Source: Hordeum vulgare subsp. vulgare (Eukaryota; Streptophyta; Magnoliopsida; Poales; Poaceae). From it: a stretch of DNA of 64,000 nt. Each line of letters begins with the position of its first letter. The stretch's first letter is position 1. The translations under genes and the position numbers were made by a program. The stretch is from positions 209,401,689 to 209,465,688 of the forward strand of contig NC_058523.1 in the NCBI RefSeq assembly GCF_904849725.1, given 5' to 3'. Shown here piece after piece: positions 32,633 to 43,184 of this stretch. The notes below the pieces were generated by a model, which saw nothing but the letters and a program-made list of their open reading frames with translations, did not search any database and had not been told where the DNA came from.

Positions 32633-34156
32633 TGATACGTCCATTTTGCATCATGTTTTCATGTTGATATTTATCGCTTCTTTGGCTGTTATTTCACTTC
32701 ACGGTACAATTCTTATGCCTTTTCTCTCTTATTTTGCATGGTTTACATGAAGAGGGAGAATGCCGGCAACTGGAATTCTGGCCTGAAAGTGGAGCAAGTT
32801 TGAGATACCTATTCTGCGCAACACCAAACACCGTAAAAAACAACGAGGATTTTTTTCCGGATTTCTAAAAAATACTGGGCCGAAGAAGTGCCAGAGGGGC
32901 GCCAGGGGTTGGCCACAAGCCTGCACAGTGCGGCCACCCCCCAGGCCAAGCGATGAGGGCTTGTGGGCAGCCTGCTGGCCCACTTGCCACGCTCTTCTGC
33001 TATATGAAGGGTTTTGTTTGGAAAAAAATCAAGGAGGATCTTTTTCGTGGATTCGCCGCCGCCTCGAGGCGGAACTTGAGGAGAACCAATCTAGAGCTCC
33101 GGCATGACGATACTGCCGGGGAAACTTCCCTCCCGGAGGGGGAAATCATCGCCATCATCCTCACCAACACTCCTCTCATCAGAGGGGACTCGTCACCATC
33201 AACATCTTCATCAGCACCATCTCATCTCCAAACCCTAGTTCATCACTTGTAACCAATCTCCGTCTCGCGACTCCGATTGGTACTTGTAAGGTTGCTAGTA
33301 GTGTTGATTACTCTTTGTAGTTGATGCTAGTTGGATTACTTGGTGGAAGAGTTTACGTTCAGACCCTCGATGCTACTCATTACCTCTCTGGTCATGAATA
33401 TGATTATGCTTTGTGAGTAGTTACTTTTGTTCCTAAGGACATGGGATAAGTCATGCTAATAGTAGTCATGTGAATTTGGTATTCGTTCGGTAATTTGATA
33501 TGTTGTATGTTGTTTTTCCTCTAGTGGTGTTATGTGAACATCGACTACATAACACTTCACCATTATTTGGGCCTAGAGGAAGGCATTGGGAAGTAGTAAG
33601 TAGATGATGGGTTGCTAGAGTGACAGAAGCTTAAACCCTAGTTTATGCGTTGCTTCGTAAAGGGCTGATTTGGATCCACTAGTTTAATGCTATGGTTAGA
33701 CTTTGTCTTAATTCTTCTTCCGTAGTTGCGTATGCTTGCGCGAGGGGTTAATCATAAGTGGGATGCTTGTCCAAGTAAGGGCAGTACCCAAGCGCCGGTC
33801 CACCCACATATCAAACTATCAAAGTAACGAACGCGAATCATATGAACATGATGAAAACTAACATGATAGAAATTCCCGTGTGTCCTCGGGAGCGTTTTTC
33901 CTCCTATAAGACTTTGTCCAGGCTTGTCCCTTTCTACAAAAGTGATTGGGCCACTTTTCTGCACCGTTGCTCCTTTTGTTACTTGTTTCTCGCTACGAAT
34001 CATCTCACCACACAATCACTTGTTACCGACAATTTCAGTGCCTGCAGATTTTACCTTGCTGAAAACCACTTGTCAGGTCCTTCCGCTCCACGTTGGGTTC
34101 GACACTCTTACTTATCGAAAGGACTACGATTGATCCCCTATACTTGTGGGTCATCA
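32633..34156 (+). repeat. 3' LTR of the nested Athila element (1.52 kb)
   Basis: TGATACGTCC..TGGGTCATCA, collinear with 24147-25655, with a small insertion (around 33119-33142). TATA-like CTATATGA at 33000-33007. Followed by ccggc. Confidence 0.85.
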
Positions 34157-34161
34157 CCGGC

Positions 34162-34635
34162 AGATGTTAGGGTCACTATGCCAACAAGTGCACTTCTGAG
34201 CTGCATCTTCCACCTCCTCCTCCAGGCAAACCTCCAAGCTATTCTATAGTGAAGTTCAACCCCAGGTTTGCTAGGGTCAATATGGTGAATGCAGCTGAAG
34301 CAGAAAACTCGTCAGACGTGATTATGGGTAATCTTTTAGTTAATGATATTCATGCTAAGGTTTTATTGGATTCTGGTGCATCATATTCATTCATCTCAAA
34401 GCCTTTCATTGCTAAGAATGACATTCCCGCAATTCACTTGGATAGTCCTTTCCGCATGGTTTCTTCGGGAATGCGTATGAGTTCTCATATGATGGTTCCG
34501 GATGTTTCTGTCAAGTTGGGTATTTATGCTTTTCTGGCGTCTCCTATTGTCCTTGGCAATTCTGATATTGATTTGATCCTTGGTATGGACTGGTTGGCTA
34601 TGAACAAGGCATCTATTGATTGTGAAGCTAAATAA
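34162..34635 (+). pseudogene. Gag zinc knuckle remnant and aspartic protease of the chromovirus
   Basis: Reading resumes right after the nested element: GHYANKC (from 34171) is the second half of a CCHC knuckle, followed by a proline-rich linker. The protease reads NDIHAKVLLDSGASYSFISK with the catalytic D-S-G intact, and ends with IDLILGMDWL (family flap/helix block). The stop TAA at 34633-34635 interrupts what should be a continuous pol frame. A stop codon also lies in the knuckle just before GHY. Confidence 0.75.
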
Positions 34636-36050
34636 GTGAAGCTAACTCACTCTTCGGAGGACGTGATTATCTTCGCGGCGCACGATGACACAATCCATCT
34701 ATTTTCGTTGAATGAGAAGGGTGAGATTTCTCCAATTTCGCAAGTCCCAGTGGTCTGCAAATATGAAGATGTTTTTCCAAAAGAACTGCCAGGAATGCCT
34801 CTAGACCGAGAAGACGAGTTCGTAATTGAGCTTGAACCGGGTACTGAGCCTGTGTGCAAACGGCCGTACAAATTGGGTCCAGAAGAGCTGAAGGAACTAA
34901 AGGGACAACTCGATGAGCAGGAGTGGAGTGCTTTTTGTCAAGAAGAAGGATGGCACGGACCGACTGTGTGTTGATTACCGTCCATTGAACAAGAAGACAA
35001 TCAGAAACAATTATCGACTTCCTAACATCAATGAGTTGTTCGAGCAATTGAAAGGGGCTAAGGTCTTCTCCAAGCGCGATCTCAGGTTGGGCTATCATCA
35101 GATTCGCATTCGCGAAGAGGATATTCCAAAGACTGCTTTCAGGACAAGCTTTGGCTCGTAAGAGTATATAGTGATGTCTTTTGGTCTGGCAAATGCTCCA
35201 CCGACCTTCAGTCGAATGATGAATTATAACTTATCCCCATTCAAGAATGAATTCGTCTTGCTGTATCTTGATGATATACTGGTCTTTTCGGAAACTGAGG
35301 AAGAGCATGAAGAACATCTCAGGCTGGTGCTTGATAAGCTGAGAGAGCATAAGTTCTATGCTAAGTTTTCCAAATGTGAGTTCTGGTTGAAAGAAGTTGT
35401 CTACCTTGGGCACATCATCTCTGCCGAGGGCATCAAAGTTGATCCATCGAAGGTGCATGCCATTGTTGAGTGGGAGCCTTCGCAAAATGTGAAGAAGCAA
35501 TTTGAAGCTTTCCCGGGCTTGCAAGCTATTGTAGAAGATTCGTTGAGAACTTCTCCAAATTATAAGCCTCTCTCAAGTCTTCTTCTGAAGGGTGTGAAGT
35601 ATGTGTGGTCTCCAGAGTGTCAGTTGGCTTTTGACACACTCAAAGAGAAGAACACCTCTACTCCAGTCTTGGTTCCTCCTGATGACTCCAAACCTTACCA
35701 AGTGTTCTACGACGCCTCTCTTCAACGTATTGGTGCTGTGTTGATGCAAGACAAGAAAGTGGTAGCTTATACCTTGAGGCAATTGAAGCCAAGTGAGAAG
35801 AATTACCCCACTCATGATCTTGAGTTGGCGGCAGTGGTAAATGCTCTGATGACTTGGAGACACATCTTGTTGGAACGAAAGGTTGAAGTGTTCACCGATC
35901 ACAAGAGTGTCAAGTACATATTCACCTAGCGTAACCTCAATCTTCGGCAAACCCGTTGGGTGGAGATGCTCCAAGATTTTAATCTGAGCGTTGAGTACAC
36001 TCCAGGAAAAGCTAATGTCGTGGCAGATGATTTGAGAAGGAAGGCTTACT
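34636..36050 (+). pseudogene. Reverse transcriptase and RNase H of the chromovirus
   Basis: RT lead-in ([37 protein letters not shown]), then a frameshift at about 34910. In the next frame come [34 protein letters not shown] (first Asp) and, after a TAA at 35159-35161, [12 protein letters not shown] and [10 protein letters not shown] (catalytic DD). The connection is eroded. RNase H motifs follow: [24 protein letters not shown] and [16 protein letters not shown] at 35927-35929 replaces a Gln codon. Same frame throughout after 34913. Catalytic residues are retained but the protein is not expressible as one chain. Confidence 0.8.
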
Positions 36051-37368
36051 TCAACAGTCTCATTCTGAAGCCTCTCCAGCCTGACCTTTGTGAATCTTTC
36101 AGAAAGCTCAACCTTCAGTTAGTACCTCAGGGATTTCTTGCAAATCTTCAGATCTCTCCTACCTTGGAAGACCAGGTCCGAGCAGCACAACTTCTTGATG
36201 CAATGGTGAAGAAAGTTAAGATTGTCTTGGCAAAGGGAGTTCCCAAATATAAGTGCTTCAGTGTTGATGCCAGAGATACATTATTCTTTGAGGATCGTCT
36301 TGTCGTTCCGAAAGGTGATCTCAGAAAGGTTATCATGGAAGAAGCTCATAACTTCGTGCTCTCAATACATCTAGGAAGTTCCAAGATGTATCAGGACTTG
36401 AAACAGACCTTCTGTTGGACTCGCATGAAGCGTGGGATTGCTCAGTTCGTAAATGAATGTGATGTATATCGAAGGGTAAGAGCAGAGCATCAACGTCCAG
36501 CAGGTCTTTTGCATCCATTGCCCATTCCCGAGTGGAAGTTCGACCATATTGAGATGGATTTCGTCACCGGGTTTCCGAAGTCCAAGAAGGGTAACGATGC
36601 CATCTTCGTCATCATCGACAAGTTGAGCAAAGTAGCTCATTTTCTTCGAGTCAAGGAATCCATCTCGGCAGCTCAGCTTGCAGAGCTTTACACTTTGAGG
36701 ATAGTATCTTTGCACAGCGTGCCTATGTTGATTTCTTCGGATCGCGGGAGTATCTTCACTTCCATGTTCTGGGACTCTTTTTAGTCTGCTATGGGTACGA
36801 AGATACGATTCAGCACAACTTTTCATCCTCAGACTAGTGGGCAAGTGGAGAGAGTCAATCAGGTCCTTGAGGATATGCTGAGAGCCTGTGTCATTTCTTT
36901 TGGCATCATGTGGGAAGACTGCCTACCTTTCGCTGAGTTCTCGTATAACAACAGTTATCAAGCTAGTTCACGCAAAGCTCCGTTTGAGATTCTCTATGGC
37001 AGGAAGTGTCGTACTCCGCTCAACTGGTCCGAGACTGGCGAGCGTCAGATTCTTGGGAATGACTTGATCGAAGAAGCAGAAGAGATGTGTTGGGTCATTC
37101 AGGATAATCTCAGAGAAGTGCAGTCCCGTCAGAAGAGCTACTATGATATCAAGCATCATGACATCTCTTATGAGCTCGATGACTTCGTCTATCTCAAAGT
37201 GTCTCCTATGAAAGGCACACAACATTTTGGCATCAAAGGAAAGCTTGCTCCTCGTTTCGTTGGTCCTTTCAGAGTTGTTGGCAAGAGAGGCGACCTTGCG
37301 TATCAACTTGCGATCCCTTCAAACTTCACAAATGTGCATGATGTGTTCCATGTCTCTCAGCTCCGGAG
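36051..37368 (+). pseudogene. Integrase of the chromovirus
   Basis: The HHCC zinc domain is at about 36340-36480 (EEAHNFVLSIHLG..NECDVYRR). The last Cys of the C-x2-C pair is Tyr, so zinc binding would be impaired. DDE core: HIEMDFVTGFPKS, LISSDRGSIFTSMF, SGQVERVNQVLED (Glu). A TAG at 36782-36784 lies between the second Asp and the Glu. The C-terminal GPF module is present (KLAPRFVGPFRVV; VFHVSQLRR). The frame breaks again near 37370, directly before the chromodomain. Confidence 0.8.
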
Positions 37369-37596
37369 ATGCTCAAGACTCCCAAGCGCACAGTTGATCT
37401 TCAAGATATCGACCTTCAACCCAACCTATCCTATCGTGAGCATCCAGTTGCAGTTCTCGAGACGACTCAGCGCAAGACCTGCAACAAGTCAATCAAGTTT
37501 CTCAAGGTGAAGTGGTCACATCATTCCGATAAAGAGGCCACTTGGGAACGCAAGGATCACCTCCGTTCTGAATTCCCAGAGTTCTTTCAGTCCTAG
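37369..37596 (+). pseudogene. C-terminal chromodomain of the chromovirus
   Basis: In the +1-shifted frame after integrase: HPVAVLETTQRKTCNKSIKF, then LKVKWSHHSDKEATWERKDH and LRSEFPEFFQS, then stop. The V-K-W..(E)ATWE..L-x-x-x-FP-x-F layout is the chromovirus chromodomain, which in this clade targets integration to heterochromatin through histone marks (family knowledge). The domain itself is undamaged; only its linkage to integrase is broken by the shift. Confidence 0.75.
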
Positions 37597-37622
37597 ATCT
37601 CGGGACAAGATCTTCTTGTAGT

Positions 37623-37633
37623 GTGGGAGAGTT
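37623..37633 (+). other. Polypurine tract of the chromovirus
   Basis: GTGGGAGAGTT directly precedes the TGTAATGCCC start of the 3' LTR. Confidence 0.55.
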
Positions 37634-38543
37634 TGTAATGCCCTAAGTGCAACACTGCCATATTTGGATCCTTCATGTGTGGGTCCATGATGTCATTCCA
37701 TGGAGTTATCATTTCATGTGTTATTTCATGTGCTCATGCCTTGTCTTCCCCTTTGCATTCATGCATCCAAAGCATACGTACCTTGTTTGTGTGTTGTGGT
37801 GTTGATCTTTATGTGCGTTCTGATGGGTATGTGGTGTGTGAAGTGATGTGCAAAGCTTGGGTTCAAACTTTGCTCATTTAGCCAAAAGCTAGGTTTCAAC
37901 TAAACCTCTCCTTCTTTATTTTGTTAAGTTCAAGATTTACTTGCTTTAACCCTGTTTGAAAAATGTAGATCATTTAGAGCATTTTGTGGTAGTTGTGGTG
38001 CTATGTCTATGGTGTTTTAAAACTATGCTGAAGTGGGGTTTCTATTCACAAAACAGATTACAATAATTCTGTTTTGTAAATATTTCTTTGCTCCAAAAAT
38101 CCTCTTTTCATTTTATTTAAATAGGTCATAATTCCCTGATGACCAGGGTCATTTTTTTTTGGAGCCATAGAATTACCTAGGAGTTTAATGTTTGCTGGCA
38201 TTTGTTATTAAGTGGAAAACCCAGTGGGTTTTCTTTCTTTTATTTGGCGCCACCCGAGTGGGCTTCTCCCCTCGCTCGCCCAACTCCTTTTTCTCTCGCC
38301 CGGTAGCCCACTCCCCCGTTCCTCTCCTCTTGACGCCGTCTCCCTCCTCATGTCCTGCTTTGTGTCAGAGTTTCAGAGAGGGAGCGAGAGAGAGGGTCGA
38401 CGCCGTGGCTTCACGGACGTCGAGGCGGCCCCCATCGACCCCTACTTAATCCCTCGACATCTGTGCCCTGTCCTAGGGTGCCCTCCTCGCCGCCGCCCCC
38501 TCTCCTTCTTTCCCCTGCGATCAGATCTGAGAGAGTGTGTGTG

Positions 38544-38552
38544 CAGGTAAGT
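38544..38552 (+). promoter_or_regulatory. Consensus 5' splice donor in the 3' LTR
   Basis: CAG|GTAAGT, identical and collinear with 17571-17579 although neighbouring bases have diverged. Confidence 0.4.
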
Positions 38553-39105
38553 GCTGCTGCAGTCGTGAGAGAGTTCGTCGTCGGCCTCCCTCCTCGTCGC
38601 CGGCAGCGTCTCCGTGGCGGCCAAGGCACGCTCGGGCATGGAGCTCCTCCTTCCTTCCCATTCCCGGCGTTAGCAGAGGGGATCCTCCTCTCTAGCGCGC
38701 CCTCCGCGGCTGCTCCGTCAAGCCGGAGCTGGTCCTCGTGCGGCCCACCCTCTTCTTCCCGCTACGTCGTCATCGGCGCTTCCCCGACGCCACCTGGGTG
38801 AGCCACCACCTTCTCCTTCCCGTTTCCCGTGAAAATAGATCAATCATGGAGCCGTAGCAGCGCCGCCGTCGTGTTCCTGTGTTGTCGCCGCCGTAGGTCG
38901 TCGAGATGTGTGTGCGGTGCTTCTCCCCGTGAGCTAGAGCCAGGAATGGGTTCCTCTCGAACCCCTCTTCCTCCCCGCGAGTGGCCGCAGTTCAATTTGA
39001 GCTGTAACGTCGCCGGCATCCGTCCCCTCTTTCGGCCGCCGTGTGCTGTAGAAGTAGCACAAAAGCATACCTAAGAGGGTTACCTCCCCTTCTCTAGTAA
39101 GCTTC

Positions 39106-39177
39106 GAACATCTAGTAAAGTGGTAGGAGGTGTTTTGGAGCAGTAGTAGGTCGCGGGTTCGATCCCAGTGGCGCTCC
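39106..39177 (+). ncRNA. tRNA-like module 1 in the 3' LTR
   Basis: A box TAGTAAAGTGG (39113-39123), B box GGTTCGATCCC (39156-39166), 43-base spacing, T6 run at 39179-39184. 39106-39112 pairs partly with 39170-39176. See 18132-18203. Confidence 0.6.
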
Positions 39178-39256
39178 CTTTTTTATTGTTGTGTTTTGTG
39201 ATCAGTACTCCACAGGGAAACATACCTTGTTTCCCTTCCCCTCTCTGTCGAGCCCA

Positions 39257-39329
39257 AGGGCAGTAGTGAAGTGGTAGTGTAGGTTTGTTGTGGTTAGCAG
39301 GACATGGGTTTGATCCCAAGCCCACCCCT
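39257..39329 (+). ncRNA. tRNA-like module 2 in the 3' LTR
   Basis: A box TAGTGAAGTGG (39264-39274) is close to the TRGCNNAGYNGG consensus. B box GGTTTGATCCC (39307-39317), 43-base spacing, T5 run at 39329-39333. Confidence 0.6.
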
Positions 39330-39439
39330 TTTTATTTATTTATTTCTTCTTTTGTTGTTTATAGTAGAATGTGCTGTTGCATTGCCTGGACAGAAAACTA
39401 TTTGTGCCTAAGATCACAACCAGTAGTTTTCTCTTTAAT

Positions 39440-39840
39440 TTTAGCTTTGTGTGTATCTGTAGGTGGGGTTGTGTGTATGTGTGCTTGTGTATATGTGCAC
39501 TAGTGTAAGAGGTGTAGGAGTAGTGTGTGTATGTGGTTGCAAGCATATACATGTGTGTGTATGTGTGTGCACATGGATGCTTGTGCACCTATGTGAGAGG
39601 GTGTGTGTGTGCTTGAGATGGCATTTGCACATGTGCAAGAGGTCACCACTCTTGTTGCACCTCTTGTATATGTGAGAGTAGTGGTAGTGTTTGTGTGTGT
39701 AGGTGTGTAGGTGCTAATGCATATGTGTCTGTGTGAGCATGAGTGCAATTGAGCACTTGAGCATGAGGGCTCTCTTCTCATGCTTGACACCAAGTTGTGT
39801 TGGTGGAGTGTGGTCTTTTGTGTGTGCATAGGTAGATATA
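39440..39840 (+). repeat. TG-rich low-complexity tract in the 3' LTR
   Basis: Counterpart of 18475-18860, with indels between the copies. Confidence 0.7.
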
Positions 39841-41100
39841 GGAATGCCATGTATGTGTTCTTCACATGTGATGATGCTTGTATATGCTTATGTTGATTTC
39901 ATGTAGTTTTTTGAGCTAGCTTTATGCCTATTAGTTCCATGCAAGTACCAATGTATTATATATGGATTTGGGGTAGAATCATCCCAGGAATCCACTGGTG
40001 GAATCATATTTCACTTTGGAGCAACTTCATAAACTGCCATTTTTCTGTCTTGATGCGATGTTTAGAGATTGGTGTCATGTGGTGTGTTGAGCCTATGAGG
40101 ATGATTCCCTGATGTGGCAATAGTGGGTGAACCCCTCTACAGCGTGGTAGTTTTGTTTTGTGCTTAGGAGTTCGTATGTGCAAGTTGTACCTTGTCAAAG
40201 TTGAGATGTGGCTGAAATTGTCAGCTTGGTGAAAATCTGTGATTTTCACTAAGTCTGAGAAACTGCTGTTATTTTCTTCCCTTGTTGTTGTGGTTGCAAA
40301 AACTCATGTGTTGGGAATCAGCCCTTGCAAGCAACTATAGATATCATGCAGTTTCAATTCTTCCGTTAAATTTCATGCAGTTTCAATTCCTATAGATATC
40401 ATTGTGGAGGCTGTCAAAATGCTTCAGAGCATAAGCAGCTGGTGAAAATCTGAGATTTTCACTAAGTCCCTGAAATCTGTTATTTTTGTCCAAGTTAGCA
40501 CCTGTAGATCTTCCTGTGTGTGACTCCTTTGTATTATCTTCTTGCTCAGGATTGTAGAGCTTTTGAGTAGCTTTTGCCACATATATTGTTTGGCACATTT
40601 GGGTGGCTGTAGGTACTTTGCATGTTGCTCACAAACTGCTATGATGCTGTTTTGGACAAATTGCATAGTTTTGTTGTTTTGAAGCTTGTCTTAGTATTGT
40701 TGGTGGTGTGGTGAGTTTCTTTGCACCACCCCACCTATATTTGTTTGTTTGATCATGTGGCAACGTGGGAACACCAGAAGAGTGCCATTGGAGTGTGCTT
40801 GTGGTGGATTTGAATCGTAGGACTCCATATCTTGTTTCATAGTTTCCGGTTGATCCGTAGCTCCGTTCTCAACGTTCTTTATATGCTTTTGCATCGTTTT
40901 CTCGTGATGCACCTTCTCATGCCATCTTAATGCATGTAAAAGTAGCTTAGTGTGAAGTTCTGTCCAGAAGTTTATCTTCTCTTCTCATGCTTATGCGAGT
41001 GACTAGAATAGAGATGCATGCTTCATTCTCATCTCATGCATCATGTGTTTGTTGCATCATGTTGTGTTGGTGTTCATTGTCTGTTATTTTTATCATGGGT

Positions 41101-41237
41101 AGCTCCGGGATCGGAGAGCAAGTTCATGGATTCTGGAGAGTACGTGTAGGACAAACAAGAGCAGTTCCAAGCTGAAGACATCACAGGCAAGATGAACGTG
41201 ACCTTGATACCGTATCTAGCTTTGTTATGCTTAGAAT
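41101..41237 (+). pseudogene. LTR-embedded coding-like segment A (3' LTR)
   Basis: Reads GSESKFMDSGEYV, stop (TAG at a Gln position), then DKQEQFQAEDITGKMNVTLI and PYL. It follows a TAG acceptor with a pyrimidine-rich tract. See 20141-20277 for the comparison. Confidence 0.4.
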
Positions 41238-42387
41238 CACGTTTCCTTCGATATATGCTCACTGCCTACCACTTGATATAATTGCCTCCTGATATTGCCA
41301 TGAAACCCAAACACCTTCCCCTCCTAGCTAATGTTGTTTGGCTAAGTAGGATTGCTCAACTTCTAATGATAGCTTTGCTAGTTGCCGGTGCGAGCTGTCT
41401 CATGTGATAACATGAGTATTTCATATCATTATGTTTTAACTGCTATTTAATTAAGGCACCTATATACTTGGTAAATGACGGAAGGCCTTGCCTTTTGCCG
41501 GGTGATTTGATCCGTTATTGCCGCCTTAGTTTCGACTACCGGTGTTTGATTCCATAACTGATCGGTCCTAACACGTTCGGGGTTGTTATGGGGACCCCCT
41601 TGATAAATCGTGTAGTGTTAAGACTTGTCTGGCAGGACCGAACATTGGTTTTAATTTGCTAATCACCTAATAATAATTTTCATATGTAATAGCTACCCCG
41701 AGGATTTAATTAACAACCCGGGACAGTGCTCCTCATGAGTGTTAGTCCAACCCAGAGCAGCTTATTACGCTCCCCGGGGCAACTCAGAGTTTTGGCGTGG
41801 TAACCATCGCTCATCCGTCGTGTCCTGAGACTAAGATACGTGGCTCTTATCGGGGTTGTCGACACGATGGGAGGTCCTGCTAGTCTTGTCTTACCTTAGC
41901 GATATATCTTGCGTATAGGAATCCCGGTGAAACTTTAGTTCTCCCCAGAGTTGAGGTGTTCCTCTAAGGAATCCGACGAGATCTTGAGATTCGTTTTAGA
42001 GGATTACTTTGCGGCCCGTGGCCGTTTGTGATGGACTAGTTGGAGCACCCCTGCAGGGTTTAATCTTTCGGAAAGACGTGCCAGCGGTTATGTGGCAACA
42101 TGGATACTTTGTTAACGTCCGGTTATAGATAACTTGAACTAACTCTAATAAAATTGCCAACCGTGTGCGTATTCGTGACTGTCTCGTTCGAAGACCTCTC
42201 TTTGATCCGGAACACAGTGGGGTTATGTTTGACGTAGGTAGGTGTTCAGGATCACTTAGCGATCACCTAGTCTTCGACCGCTCGCGTAGACCACCACATC
42301 TATAACTTTGATCTTCGTAAGTTAGCCACCATAAATGCTTAGGTTGCTGCAACCTAAACACTGTTCCTTCCTCACCTAATAACTTGA

Positions 42388-42600
42388 CTAGTTTCGGTAC
42401 CAAGGTCATCGGTTGCTGAGTCCCCGTGGCTCACAAATTACTTCAACACCCCAACAGGTACAAGTACGCCCGACGCAGGTGATCCAGATGGCACGCAACT
42501 GGCGTGGCAGTACGATGAGGAGAACGACCGCCTGTACGTGAACTATCCAGAAGACTCGCGCCGTGTTCGTGATCGTGGGCAAGCATGCGGGATAGCATAG
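42388..42600 (+). CDS. LTR-embedded coding-like segment B (3' LTR)
   Basis: Reads ..VAESPWLTNYFNTPTGTSTP, then an acidic part ending LYVNYPED. The TGA used in the 5' copy is altered here, so the frame runs on to TAG at 42598-42600. Collinear with 21427-21597. Confidence 0.4.
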   Translation, partial: LVSVPRSSVAESPWLTNYFNTPTGTSTPDAGDPDGTQLAWQYDEENDRLYVNYPEDSRRVRDRGQACGIA

Positions 42601-42829
42601 TCGTTTCCATGTGTTATGTAGTCCGTAGCGGAACTACCTTGTCTGAATAAATGTGTGGATGTAACTGTGATATTATCTATGTGAGATGGCAAATGAATTC
42701 CCTATTTTTCCATCTTAAATTATGTATGTGCTATGTTTATCTCGCTTGCGAAACGCTTAGATGCGCTTCTTTCCCTTTTGGGGCATCACCCCCTAAATAG
42801 GAAAGGACCGCATCTTAGTCGTTACAAGT

Positions 42830-42843
42830 TTGGTATCAGAGCT
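42830..42843 (+). other. Met-tRNA primer-site-like motif inside the 3' LTR
   Basis: TTGGTATCAGAGCT follows ..TAGTCGTTACA (to 42826). It lies 444 bases before the true LTR end set by the accaa duplication. Confidence 0.65.
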
Positions 42844-43092
42844 GACCCTCGCGGTTACACGGATGTTTGCGGACAAGTGTGCTGTCATGTTGTTCATGAC
42901 GTTTGTGACCCGTCGTGGCACACGACTTGGTACATGTACTGGACTGGATGCACACACGTTTGTACCAAGAGGGAACGCTCCTGTGGCCGGACGAGGACAT
43001 CAGTTCCTCTGAGTGGTGGTGTATGTGATAGCCTGGCTTATTAGGGATGATAGACTACTCATATGAATAAGGAATTCCTTCTTTTCCGAGAG

Positions 43093-43184
43093 CCCATTCG
43101 AACAGAACTCCCACGTTAAGCATGCTTGGCTTGGAGCAGTCCTAGGATGGGTGACCGATCGGGAAGTTGATCCCGGGTGCGCAT
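43093..43184 (+). ncRNA. 5S rRNA-like domain in the LTR (with Pol III internal promoter elements)
   Basis: Collinear with plant 5S rRNA from about position 28 to its 3' end: CCCATTCGAACAGAACTCCC, GTTAAGCATGCTTGG (43115-43129; A box), GAGCAGTCCTAGGATGGGTG (43134-43153; intermediate element and C box), ACC-GATC-GGGAAGTT, and a GTGCGCA end. The 5' third of 5S rRNA is absent or unrecognisable. It lies 103 bases from the LTR end. Similarity is judged by eye against the plant 5S sequence I know. The domain recurs at 52552-52644. Confidence 0.7.

Larger units (their letters stand above)
24147..34156 (+). mobile_element. Complete Athila-lineage Ty3/gypsy element (10.0 kb), nested
   Basis: LTR 24147-25655, tRNA-Asp primer site 25667-25684, gag and pol (25747-30165), an extra ORF after integrase (30597-31106), polypurine tract 32619-32631, LTR 32633-34156, TSD ccggc on both sides. 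The lack of a chromodomain, the D-W-G-F-D-type integrase start (WGFDYMGPFP) and the ORF after integrase fit the Athila lineage (Sabrina/WHAM-like; name tentative). In the first about 220 LTR bases I count about 10 differences between copies. gag and pol are broken by several stops and three frameshifts. Confidence 0.85.

Noticed and set aside
43093..43184. Genuine 5S rRNA gene
   Set aside because: The first third of 5S rRNA is missing, several conserved stem bases are changed, and it sits inside an LTR.
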